DNA of 12,342 nt from an uncultured Alphaproteobacteria bacterium (GCA_903849835.1 CAINKA010000160.1:1-12342), one strand, 5' to 3'; numbered from the stretch's first letter, positions 1 through 6,986 are shown. The notes: generated from the sequence alone by a model not told the origin. Made by a program: numbers and translations.

Positions 1-90
1 CGACAGGCTCAGCATGACATTGGGATTTGCCAACATGACATTGATGTTTGTTGGCATGACATTGTGGATCGACATGACATTGAGGTTTCG
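1..90. repeat. Degenerate tandem repeat, CATGACATTG units
   Basis: The 10-mer CATGACATTG occurs four times (13-22, 34-43, 55-64, 73-82) at spacings of 21, 21 and 18 bases, each followed by a G/T-rich variable stretch. The first copy is joined to CGACAGGCTCAG, so bases 1-19 are the reverse complement of the element at 7103-7128 and 12313-12338. The array lies just downstream of the leuB stop codon and is probably a dispersed intergenic repeat cut by the window edge. No gene is visible in it. Confidence 0.7.
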
Positions 91-104
91 ATAAATTTTG
101 TTCA

Positions 105-1208
105 TCAAGCTATGACTTTCCTAAGTTCCTGAATAATTTTATCTCCCATCTCAGAGCAGGAAACGCGTGCTTCGCCGGCTTTAGCGATGTCCACAGTTCG
201 AACTCCAGAGTTCAAAATATTTTCCACTGCCCTCTCAATTAAATCACCTTCTTTGGCGTAACCGAAGGAATATTTGAACATCATTGCCAAACTTAGAATT
301 GTCGCGAGAGGATTTGCGATATTCTTTCCAGCTATGTCTGGCGCGGATCCGTGGATTGGTTCGTAAAGTGCAAATTGTTTTCCATCCGCTTGTTTTGCGC
401 CGAGTGATGCGGAAGGAAGCATGCCTAGAGAGCCGGTTAGCATTGATGCGGTGTCGGATAAAATATCGCCAAACATGTTGCCCGTAAGCATCACGTCAAA
501 CTGCTTCGGATTGCGCACCAGCTGCATCGAGGCGTTGTCGACATACATGTGCGACAGTGCAATTTCGGGATAATTTTTTTGACCGATTTCAGTGACCACT
601 TCACGCCACATTTCTGTAGTTTCGATCACGTTTGCTTTGTCGATCGAGCAAAGTTTTTTGCCGCGAATTTTTGCGAGATCGAATGAAACGCGAGCAATTC
701 TTTCAACTTCTTTTGAGTTGTAAGTCATGGTGTTAACACCTTGTCTGGAGCCATCCGGCAAAGTTTTTACGCCACGAGGTTCGCCGAAATAAAGATCGCC
801 AGTAAGTTCACGAACGATCATGATGTCGAGGCCGAGAACAATTTCGCGTTTCAGAGTTGAGCTATCGGCCAGAGCATCAAAAACTTTTGCTGGGCGCAAA
901 TTTGCAAACAGCTCCAACTCTTTGCGAATGCCGAGCAGACCTCGTTCGGGACGATGTTTATATTCCAACGATTCCCACTTCAAACCCCCAACTGCGCCGA
1001 GTAAAATTGCATCGGATTTTTTTGCGAGCTCTAAAGTTTCTTGCGGAAAAGGCGTTCCAACCGCGTCGTAAGCGCATCCGCCGAGAAGCGCATTTTCAGT
1101 TTCAAATTTTTTGTCAGTGTTTGTGGAAAAAAAATCGAGGATTTTTTTTGCTTGGCCAACCACTTCAGGACCGATTCCGTCGCCGTGGATTAGGAGGATT
1201 TTTTTCAT
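105..1208 (-). CDS. leuB: 3-isopropylmalate dehydrogenase
   Basis: LeuB catalyses the NAD-dependent oxidative decarboxylation of 3-isopropylmalate in cytosolic leucine biosynthesis. The 367-aa length is normal for the family. Family landmarks seen are the N-terminal HGDGIGPEV (8-16), the substrate arginines in RKELELFANLRP (95-106) and IVRELTG (131-137), Tyr140 in YFGEPRG, Lys191 in SIDKANVI, and the metal-binding aspartates in YVDNASMQL (Asp224) and GDILSD (Asp248, Asp252). The NAD-site sequence YEPIHGSAPDIAGKNIANP (282-300) is intact. The loop PERGLL (87-92) has the Glu-x-x-Leu-Leu pattern of true isopropylmalate dehydrogenases, which argues against isocitrate or tartrate dehydrogenase. The ATG at 1206-1208 gives the full family N-terminus. 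Its leader is AT-rich with no clear Shine-Dalgarno. The gene follows cyaY on the same strand; no other leucine gene is in the window. Confidence 0.97.
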   Translation of the reverse strand: MKKILLIHGDGIGPEVVGQAKKILDFFSTNTDKKFETENALLGGCAYDAVGTPFPQETLELAKKSDAILLGAVGGLKWESLEYKHRPERGLLGIRKELELFANLRPAKVFDALADSSTLKREIVLGLDIMIVRELTGDLYFGEPRGVKTLPDGSRQGVNTMTYNSKEVERIARVSFDLAKIRGKKLCSIDKANVIETTEMWREVVTEIGQKNYPEIALSHMYVDNASMQLVRNPKQFDVMLTGNMFGDILSDTASMLTGSLGMLPSASLGAKQADGKQFALYEPIHGSAPDIAGKNIANPLATILSLAMMFKYSFGYAKEGDLIERAVENILNSGVRTVDIAKAGEARVSCSEMGDKIIQELRKVIA

Positions 1209-1246
1209 AAATTTTTAATATTTGGTTTTTGTTTTGAACGATCTTC

Positions 1247-1297
1247 GTAGGGGCGACACTCGTGGTCGCCCGCTGGCTAGCACAAGGAACCCCCTAC
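1247..1297. repeat. Palindromic intergenic repeat (GTAGGGG...CCCCTAC)
   Basis: An outer inverted pair GTAGGGG (1247-1253) / CCCCTAC (1291-1297) encloses an inner pair GGGCGAC (1251-1257) / GTCGCCC (1265-1271). The two stems share three G residues, so they are alternative or competing folds. The element fills most of the cyaY-leuB gap, and the cyaY stop codon (1294-1296) lies inside its right arm. It resembles the elements at 7172-7199 and 7219-7247. It could act as a transcript-processing or attenuating hairpin between the two genes, but it lacks a T-tract. Confidence 0.6.
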
Positions 1298-1590
1298 AAA
1301 AATTTCCTCATCTCCAACTCCAGCTTCTCCTCAACACTCTCCCCCTTCGCATTCACCCAAAATTTTCCATCAAACGCAAAATAATCCGCCCCAGTAAATG
1401 GCGAGGAATACCAAATTTTTTGGTTACCGGAATTGCGGTTGATGACGTAAGTTTGTTTGGTTGCAACGATTATAATTTCTAGAATTCCATCGGAATATTC
1501 AACATCGAGTTTTGAGTTTTTATCTTGCGCTTCAATTCTTTGTGAAAGCTTGAACAGAGCATCTTCGCAGAGGTTTTGGAAATTTAACAT
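1294..1590 (-). CDS. cyaY: Iron donor protein CyaY (bacterial frataxin)
   Basis: CyaY is a small cytosolic frataxin that binds iron and modulates Fe-S cluster assembly on the IscS/IscU machinery. The 98-aa product has frataxin length and order: an N-terminal helix rich in Glu/Asp (LCEDALFKLSQRIE), strand LDVEYSDGILEI, strand TYVINRNSGNQKIW, the diagnostic IWYSSPFTGADYF (about 59-71), then a strand with a conserved Trp and a C-terminal helix. Acidic residues on the first helix are the usual iron ligands of the family. The ATG at 1588-1590 lies in a tandem 14-bp repeat and has no Shine-Dalgarno; a second ATG 14 bases upstream is out of frame and stops after six codons. The stop codon is provided by the repeat at 1247-1297. 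The gene is likely co-transcribed with leuB, although no functional link is evident. Confidence 0.9.
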   Translation of the reverse strand: MLNFQNLCEDALFKLSQRIEAQDKNSKLDVEYSDGILEIIIVATKQTYVINRNSGNQKIWYSSPFTGADYFAFDGKFWVNAKGESVEEKLELEMRKFL

Positions 1591-1615
1591 TTAACTTTTA
1601 GCATTTAACTTTTAG
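1588..1615. repeat. Two perfect 14-bp tandem copies over the cyaY start
   Basis: CATTTAACTTTTAG occurs twice in tandem (1588-1601, 1602-1615). Each copy reads as two heptamers, ATTTAAC and TTTTAGC/A, similar to the TTTTAGA heptamer at 8648-8675. The cyaY start codon is in the first copy. The remaining gap to the divergent gene at 1649 is short and AT-rich, so both promoters must lie in or beyond this repeat. Confidence 0.75.
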
Positions 1616-1648
1616 AAAAAAATTATCTTCAACTTTTCATCTAAAAAT

Positions 1649-2284
1649 ATGAACAAATTTTTTCACTTCGCAATTCGTCTCGCATTAATTTTTACAGTAA
1701 TTTTTATCGCAACTCAAACCTTTAACGGGTTTTGCAAACTTACTCAAAAATGTTCGCCATTTTATTTTTCTTATTACCTGCATGGAGAGGAGGGAAGCAA
1801 TCCTTACGGAGTTGTTTTTGGAATCGATAATTACCACACCGATCTTGAATTTGAGCCGCTCGAACCAAGCATCACAACAGTTGCAAATCGCAACAATAAA
1901 ATAACTTATCGCATCAAAAATAATTCTGATCACTTCATTAATTTTCGAATCAAGCTTCATGTCGATCCCGAAAAAGCTAGAGATGGCATTGTTATTTATC
2001 AGTGCCTTTGCGACAGCAATTACAAATTGAAAAAAGGCGAGGAGAGGATTTTAGAAATGAAATTTAGAATTCGAGGATCTGAAAGAAAGTTGAATAAAAT
2101 CGCGATAAATCGATTTTTTCAAAAAAACAATTCAGTGAATTTTGCCGGTTCGCAGAATCATGGAATGGAGAAAGTTATGGAATCACCTCAAGAAATTCGG
2201 TCAAAAAAAGATAACGCTAGAAAGCTTGATGGGATGGGATCGGAAGATATTCCTGTGCTTAAAATTGTTTATGAGGTTTTGTAA
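1649..2284 (+). CDS. ctaG: Divergent Cox11/CtaG-like copper chaperone
   Basis: The 211-aa product resembles the cytochrome c oxidase assembly protein CtaG/Cox11, which delivers copper to the CuB site of subunit I from the periplasmic face. One N-terminal membrane segment (about 6-22) is followed by FCKLTQKC (28-35), matching the Cox11 pattern of a Cys just after the membrane anchor. The beta-rich body carries ITYRIKNNSD (85-94) and then QCLC (118-121) followed by YKLKKGEE, corresponding to the family CFCF copper motif and its LxPGE turn. The first Phe of that motif is replaced, the family's FxxP region is weak, and residues about 143-211 form a charged extension of unknown role. The ATG at 1649 places the membrane segment at the N-terminus. 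No oxidase genes are adjacent. The assignment rests on motif order, so a divergent paralogue is possible. Confidence 0.65.
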   Translation: MNKFFHFAIRLALIFTVIFIATQTFNGFCKLTQKCSPFYFSYYLHGEEGSNPYGVVFGIDNYHTDLEFEPLEPSITTVANRNNKITYRIKNNSDHFINFRIKLHVDPEKARDGIVIYQCLCDSNYKLKKGEERILEMKFRIRGSERKLNKIAINRFFQKNNSVNFAGSQNHGMEKVMESPQEIRSKKDNARKLDGMGSEDIPVLKIVYEVL

Positions 2285-2307
2285 ACATCCGAGCAATTTA
2301 AAAGCTG

Positions 2308-2339
2308 ATTTTTAATTCTGTTCTGATGAAATTAAAAAT
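2308..2339. terminator. Possible bidirectional AT-stem terminator
   Basis: ATTTTTAATT (2308-2317) and AATTAAAAAT (2330-2339) form a perfect 10-bp inverted repeat with a 12-base loop, placed between convergent genes (plus-strand ending at 2284, minus-strand ending at 2344). The position suits a shared terminator, but the stem has no GC pairs and no strong T-tract, so it may simply be AT-rich sequence. Confidence 0.3.
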
Positions 2340-2343
2340 TGAC

Positions 2344-2613
2344 TCAACTTCTTGAAAAAGTGCGGTAGCTTCCTTTGACTGTAGCTATAGTAGTTTCTAA
2401 CCCTAGAGTTGTTAGCTCTTTTATCAGGCTTGCCTTTGTTGCTGCTTCACCAAAAGAAGTTCCTAACCCCACTATTGCAGCATTACGCCTAAACGCCTCA
2501 TTATCCTTAAGCAAATCTCTGTTGATTGCCCCGATCAATTCCCTGATATCTCGAATTGAGGGTGGACAAGAGATAATAACCGTCTTACATATTTCTTTAA
2601 TTATTTTCTGCGA
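2344..2613 (-). CDS. Frame-displaced 3' extension of the large gene, or small remnant ORF
   Basis: On the minus strand this frame is open from 2613 (after a TGA at 2614-2616) to a TGA at 2344-2346. It overlaps the last 13 bases of the 1431-codon gene in the -1 frame. It has no ATG; the first TTG is at 2536-2538, with only AGGG two bases before it, too close for a normal ribosome site. The translation looks protein-like: KTVIISCPPSIRDIREL, then NRDLLKDNEAFRRN, a Gly/Ala-rich stretch IVGLGTSFGEAATKAS, and a basic tail KGSYRTFSRS. The best reading is that this is the true C-terminus of the large protein, split off by a one-base frame change at AGAAAATAA or reached by -1 frameshifting. A decayed separate gene or chance opening remains possible. 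Confidence 0.4.
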   Translation of the reverse strand, partial: SQKIIKEICKTVIISCPPSIRDIRELIGAINRDLLKDNEAFRRNAAIVGLGTSFGEAATKASLIKELTTLGLETTIATVKGSYRTFSRS

Positions 2614-5600
2614 TCAACACCAGATCTCGCGGGCTCACCATGGGCCCTTGCTACTGCTCTTGCGGGGGACTGCCCTGGTATCGTACCTTTCACGTCTTCT
2701 TCCCATCTCGCCTTCCCACTACCACTACTTATTGCAGATCTCTTTAAAGAAGCCCCTTCTCTCGCTTTAGTAGCGGTAATCTCTTGTTGTTTATCAGTCC
2801 AGTAAGTTGATATCTCAGTGCCGTCTCTTCCAAGTGCGGGACCAGCTATTTTCAACAAGTCGTCTACGCTACCACCAGTTACGCGCAAGTCCATAGTTTT
2901 TGGAATCACGATGCTTATAGTAGTACCATCGGTTGAAGAAAATGAAAACTTTAGCTCCCCCCCACCCTTGCTACCACTACTCTTCTCAACAGCTTTGCTC
3001 TTTGATATCGTTGATACAATAAACAAAAGAAGCTCTTGCTCCGTTTTACACTCTGTGTAATATTTTGGTCTTGCTATTCTGGCTTTTTCACAGACACTAT
3101 TAATTCTGCTTTGCAAATCCACATGTAATTCTTGTTGAGCAACAACGGCGTCTATATTGTGTGCACTTATTTTATTACCAGTAACTGTTTTATTACCCTT
3201 TGCATCATATAGCGTTACCACCCGCCCCTCCATGGAGGCATAGCGGCAGTTCCACAGAAACCTATGAGTAAGGCCACCTTCTGGCAGTGGAAACTTGTCC
3301 ACCGACCTAGAAGTGGCGCCCTCGCCGCCATCTGAACGAGCGTGCTTTTTTCTGCTTCTAACGGGGGTTGCCTCAGTTGTATTTGCAGTAGGTTCGAGTG
3401 CCGCTACCCTAGCAATTAGTTGCCCCTTCCTTGCTTGACTCTCCGACTCTTCGCCTGGTAATGACAAAAGCATTTTTGCATCCATAGCCTTTACAACATC
3501 TTCTAAAGTTGGCTTTGGTTCTTTTTTTGCCGGAATCCAATCCAAAATAAAATCAGGCATAATTGCTCCACTCTCCCTACCTGATGAACCCTTAGTGATA
3601 TCGATTTTGATAATACAGCTAAATTTTTCACCATCATCATTTGTAAAATAAAACGTATGTTGCTGATATGATCTTGTAACAGCATACTCAAAATCTGCCT
3701 GCTTTGATTTAGAAATCAAAATGTTGCCGAGCACTCTTTTTATGTCGACCGCAGTCAACTCGCTAATGTTTTTTAATAAATTTTTTTCAGCTTTAGTATT
3801 GAGCGCATTTTTTACACTACTCGGAATTTCTTTTACTTTAGGAAATATTTTTTTATATTGTTCTAAACGCTCTTCTTTCAACGATAGTTCCTTTAACGTC
3901 TCTGCCTTTTTGATAAAAAAGGCCGCCCTAGTGTCAAAGTCTGCCACCCCTTCTTCGGGAAGACTTTTTTTAATTATTTTAATCAACTCCTCTACTTCGA
4001 CGTTAGATTCTAGAATATTTGCAGAAGAAGATATATCTTGAACATCCTTCTCTAAACTAGCCCCCTTTGGAAGTCTAATTTTAACCACAGCTTCATTATC
4101 GCCGAATATAATTTTATACCTTTCCCCTTTTGTCTTTGCCTCTTTACTGCCGATATGAAGCATTTCTCTAGCGCTACGAGACCTTAAATTATGCGTTCCT
4201 TTGTCAGAATATTCAATCTTTGTAGCCCTGCCAAGATATGCTTTGTCATATCCAATTATGATCGCTTTTAACAAATCGCTTTTGGACTTGCAAACATCGG
4301 TAGGATCAGAAGCCGCACTAAGATCAACCCTAGCAATCGATAATTTTTTTACCTTCTCTTTTACTTCCATTTCTTTTTTACGATCGATCGCCCATTGTTT
4401 TTTTCTATTCCACACTTCATCACTTGCGGAGGAATCAGCTCCGCTCGTGGCAATAGCGGTACTTTCAACTGCTCCGATCAACGTTTCTATTCCAGAAGAA
4501 CATTCTACAACAGCATCTTGGCTACTTATCTCAGTAACTCCTGTCGGCATTCTTACTATGACTTTAGATTTAAAAGTTTTCCCCATAGAATCTTTGCCGG
4601 TAAAAACAAATTCATATCTTTTTCCTGCCCCCTTTTTTCTCCAGCCATTATGAGTTCCTTTTTCATACACCTCAACACTTTTAGCCATGTTCAAATATTT
4701 TTTGTCGTCACCGAACAAAAACAATTTTATTAAATCGGTTTCAGTTTCGCAGTTTTCAAAGGATTTTTTTGTAACTTCTGCAGCAATTGCTGGTAATGAT
4801 TTGGTTTTTTCCGCATTACTCTTTATTCTTTCTGTTACTCGCCAAGAAGCGGAAACGGAAACGGAAACGGAAACGGGAGCGGGAGCGGGAGCGGGAGCGG
4901 GAGCGGGAGCGGGAGCTAAGAATGCCCCGTATTGATTGTCTACAGAGCTCTCATCAGCTTCTAGTAATGTAATCGCCGTCGAGAGAGCGTCGGCAAACTC
5001 CTTGGCTTTAACGCCACTTTTTCCGAATGGATTAGCCAGAATTTCATTTTCTTCTGCATCTCTCAAAATACATTTTCCATCTTCAGATATTTCGTAAAAA
5101 ACGACCGACAATTTTTCATCATCATTTTTTTCTGACACAATCTCTATTGGTGGGTTTAACCGCAATCTTACACAAGATTTTAACTCACCGGTATCTTCAT
5201 CAATCTTGCATATAATTTTTCCGCCTATTTGCAGAAGCTCTGCTGCCGATTTTGCTAACTTATCCTCCGATTTGACTGCGAGCCTCTCTTTTGTAGATGG
5301 CCTCTTCCATTGATCCGGCCTTGTTACAGAAATTACTCTTGCCTTTGATTTTGCCGTTACTTCTTTTTTTATTTTGTTAATTTCTTTTTCTGATAGCCCA
5401 CCTGTAGTTAATGTCGAATAGGCGCCTTTATCACCTTTCTGAACAAGCTCACATACGCCAGCTCTACTTATCGAGTAATGCGTGGCTAGCTTTAAACTTT
5501 TATGAAGATTTTTACTTTCAATTGGGAGGTAAACACAATCCGATTCGACAGCCTCTCCAGACACTACTTCGCATTTAGCTATAGAAAGTTCGCTAAAAGT

Positions 5601-6896
5601 TGCGCCCACAACACCTATTCGACCGTAAGCAGATTTAGGTTTTTCGATCTCTTCTATAGCTTCCCAAAAATTTTCTTCCGTAGAAATTGGGGGCTCATTT
5701 TCGAGAAGCCTCTTTTTTAGTTTTGATTCTCTATCCATTCTTCCTTTTTCGGTGAGCTTAACACCTCTAAGAGAAGTAATTGGTTCTCCATCAGACTTAC
5801 AAAATTCCACCTTAATACCATTAGCTGTATCTTTGCTAACGCTAATAACAAGCGTCTCTTCCACATCTACAAGACCATCGCGATACAAAAGTTTTCTACT
5901 GCTTTCCAGATGGAAGCTACCTTCTTTTGGAGAAAAACCAATTTCACCAGCTCTCGTTATCAGCTCTTGTACTTGCCTCTCTTTCTTCGTGGCTATATCG
6001 CCTATTGCTCTTATAAACGTATCCCATTCTAGCTCTATCTCCGAGTATAATTCTTTTTCAATGTATTCTTTTAGTGCCTGTTCTGCCGAGGCATCATTCC
6101 ACCCCAATACCGTAACCGAGGAATCGGTTGAGTTTATTGATATGACTCCTTCAAAAGCAATATCTTGCTCTACGCCTCTTATTCTGTAGCGTCCGCAACT
6201 AGCGTCTCCGCTATCTTCCACTTCCACTCCGCCTTCCGTCCTCGCTGCTAGAAGAAGATCAGAAAACTTTGCCCGGTTTGATTCCAGTAATTCCTCTTCT
6301 GTAATTACCAACAAGCCGAGCTCTTTCTTCAACTCCTCGTTCGAGAGTTTTAAGTCTAAACCAAAGAACTCATTAATCTCTGAGCCTTCTTTTTCTTCAT
6401 TGTTTTCATTATAAATTGTTCCTGTAGCTAATCCCTCCACAAACACAAACGTAGCCGTCCGTGTAATTGCTCCTCTTTTAATCTTTATTTCGATCATTTC
6501 CACTTCTTCTTCAGATGATTCATCTCCAAGTTTTTCACCTCCTAATTCCATTAATTTTGCTTTCCACTTTTTGACAGATTCTACGCCAACATCAACTCCT
6601 GCTTCATCCCCTCCTCCGCCTGGAGCGTCACCACCGTTGGCAGCGGCAGCGGCAGCGGCAGCGGCAGCGGCATCGAGAGCGGCAGCGGCAGCGGCAGCGG
6701 CATCGTGAGCGGCAGCGGCAGCGGCAGCGGGAACGAGAACGGGAGCGAGATCGGCAGCGGCAGCGGGAGCGGGAGCGGCAGCGGCATCGGCATCGAGAGC
6801 GGCAGCGGCATCGGCATCGAGAGCGGCAGCGGCATCGGCATCGAGAGCGGCAGCGGGAGCGGGAGCGGGAGCGGGAGCGGGAGCGGGAGCGGACAT
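2601..6896 (-). CDS. Giant Ala/Pro-rich modular protein, unknown function
   Basis: I do not recognise this 1431-aa protein. Residues 1-100 are almost only Ala, Pro, Asp and Gly: Ala-Pro pairs, three copies of LDADAAAA (18-41), poly-Ala, then a Gly-rich hinge. Residues 105-660 are Lys/Glu-rich with alternating helix and strand character. Residues 661-682 are seven Ala-Pro and four Val-Ser pairs. Two related modules follow, 712-815 and 865-977: Cys716-Asn750 aligns without gaps to Cys869-Asn903 with 16 of 35 identities, both ending KGTHN, then RY plus a beta pair ending in a basic xPxG. Weaker copies lie at about 1035-1110 and 1276-1350. Basic patches are RSRKKHAR (1179-1186) and the C-terminal tail. 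No signal peptide or membrane segment is seen, so it is cytoplasmic or exported by a leaderless route. An effector or scaffold role is inference only. The ATG is AT-rich upstream with no Shine-Dalgarno. Confidence 0.85.
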   Translation of the reverse strand: MSAPAPAPAPAPAPAAALDADAAAALDADAAAALDADAAAAPAPAAAADLAPVLVPAAAAAAAHDAAAAAAAALDAAAAAAAAAAANGGDAPGGGGDEAGVDVGVESVKKWKAKLMELGGEKLGDESSEEEVEMIEIKIKRGAITRTATFVFVEGLATGTIYNENNEEKEGSEINEFFGLDLKLSNEELKKELGLLVITEEELLESNRAKFSDLLLAARTEGGVEVEDSGDASCGRYRIRGVEQDIAFEGVISINSTDSSVTVLGWNDASAEQALKEYIEKELYSEIELEWDTFIRAIGDIATKKERQVQELITRAGEIGFSPKEGSFHLESSRKLLYRDGLVDVEETLVISVSKDTANGIKVEFCKSDGEPITSLRGVKLTEKGRMDRESKLKKRLLENEPPISTEENFWEAIEEIEKPKSAYGRIGVVGATFSELSIAKCEVVSGEAVESDCVYLPIESKNLHKSLKLATHYSISRAGVCELVQKGDKGAYSTLTTGGLSEKEINKIKKEVTAKSKARVISVTRPDQWKRPSTKERLAVKSEDKLAKSAAELLQIGGKIICKIDEDTGELKSCVRLRLNPPIEIVSEKNDDEKLSVVFYEISEDGKCILRDAEENEILANPFGKSGVKAKEFADALSTAITLLEADESSVDNQYGAFLAPAPAPAPAPAPAPVSVSVSVSASWRVTERIKSNAEKTKSLPAIAAEVTKKSFENCETETDLIKLFLFGDDKKYLNMAKSVEVYEKGTHNGWRKKGAGKRYEFVFTGKDSMGKTFKSKVIVRMPTGVTEISSQDAVVECSSGIETLIGAVESTAIATSGADSSASDEVWNRKKQWAIDRKKEMEVKEKVKKLSIARVDLSAASDPTDVCKSKSDLLKAIIIGYDKAYLGRATKIEYSDKGTHNLRSRSAREMLHIGSKEAKTKGERYKIIFGDNEAVVKIRLPKGASLEKDVQDISSSANILESNVEVEELIKIIKKSLPEEGVADFDTRAAFFIKKAETLKELSLKEERLEQYKKIFPKVKEIPSSVKNALNTKAEKNLLKNISELTAVDIKRVLGNILISKSKQADFEYAVTRSYQQHTFYFTNDDGEKFSCIIKIDITKGSSGRESGAIMPDFILDWIPAKKEPKPTLEDVVKAMDAKMLLSLPGEESESQARKGQLIARVAALEPTANTTEATPVRSRKKHARSDGGEGATSRSVDKFPLPEGGLTHRFLWNCRYASMEGRVVTLYDAKGNKTVTGNKISAHNIDAVVAQQELHVDLQSRINSVCEKARIARPKYYTECKTEQELLLFIVSTISKSKAVEKSSGSKGGGELKFSFSSTDGTTISIVIPKTMDLRVTGGSVDDLLKIAGPALGRDGTEISTYWTDKQQEITATKAREGASLKRSAISSGSGKARWEEDVKGTIPGQSPARAVARAHGEPARSGVDRRK
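4851..4916. repeat. Hexanucleotide tandem repeat, internal linker
   Basis: Four GGAAAC units (4851-4874) are followed by seven GGGAGC units (4875-4916) on the plus strand. In the minus-strand gene these encode four Val-Ser and seven Ala-Pro dipeptides (residues 661-682). All units are six bases, so gain or loss of units changes the linker by two residues and never shifts frame. The array separates the N-terminal half of the protein from the module-bearing half. Confidence 0.9.
6639..6890. repeat. GC-rich compound hexanucleotide minisatellite
   Basis: About 250 bases consist of six-base units GGCAGC, GGGAGC, GGCATC, GAGAGC and GGGAAC/GAGAAC. Within it a 24-bp unit (GGCATCGGCATCGAGAGC plus GGCAGC) is repeated three times perfectly at 6783-6806, 6807-6830 and 6831-6854, followed by six GGGAGC (6855-6890). 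It encodes the Ala/Pro/Asp head of the 1431-aa protein directly after the start codon. It is markedly GC-rich inside an AT-rich neighbourhood, and the same periodicity keeps several other frames open, which explains the long low-complexity shadow ORFs here. Confidence 0.95.
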
Positions 6897-6957
6897 AAAT
6901 TTAAAAAATTAATTTTTAAAAACTGAAATTTTGAAGGAAATTTTTTTCCAAAAAAAC

Positions 6958-6986
6958 GATTTATGAAGTGAGGATTTTAATGTCAA
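6958..6986 (-). promoter_or_regulatory. Candidate sigma-70 promoter of the giant gene
   Basis: Read on the minus strand, a perfect -35 hexamer TTGACA (6981-6986) is followed after 17 bases by TAAATC (6958-6963); CATAAA (6960-6965) at 15 bases is an alternative -10. Transcription would begin near 6950 and leave an AT-rich leader of about 55 bases before the ATG at 6896. The -10 match is modest, so the call relies on the -35 and the location. Confidence 0.5.

Noticed and set aside
1..90. Possible CRISPR array from regularly spaced CATGACATTG units
   Set aside because: The repeated unit is only about 10 bases, the intervals are similar G/T-rich sequence and not unique spacers, and no cas genes are present.
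820..1210. Plus-strand ORFs over leuB, and similar ORFs over cysS (7862-8256)
   Set aside because: They are antisense to clear, complete conserved enzymes and show no recognisable domain.
2375..2770. 131-codon plus-strand ORF across the end of the giant gene
   Set aside because: Antisense to coding sequence, Leu/Ser-rich composition typical of a shadow frame, and no ribosome site.
4851..4916. TonB-like periplasm-spanning Ala-Pro rod
   Set aside because: The protein has no N-terminal membrane anchor and no TonB C-terminal domain. The Ala-Pro pairs are explained by the hexanucleotide repeat.
6705..6926. Plus-strand Gly-Ser repeat ORF (and a Met-Pro-Leu repeat ORF in another minus frame)
   Set aside because: Both are read-throughs of the six-base repeat array, which keeps several frames open at once. 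They have no ribosome site or non-repeat domain.
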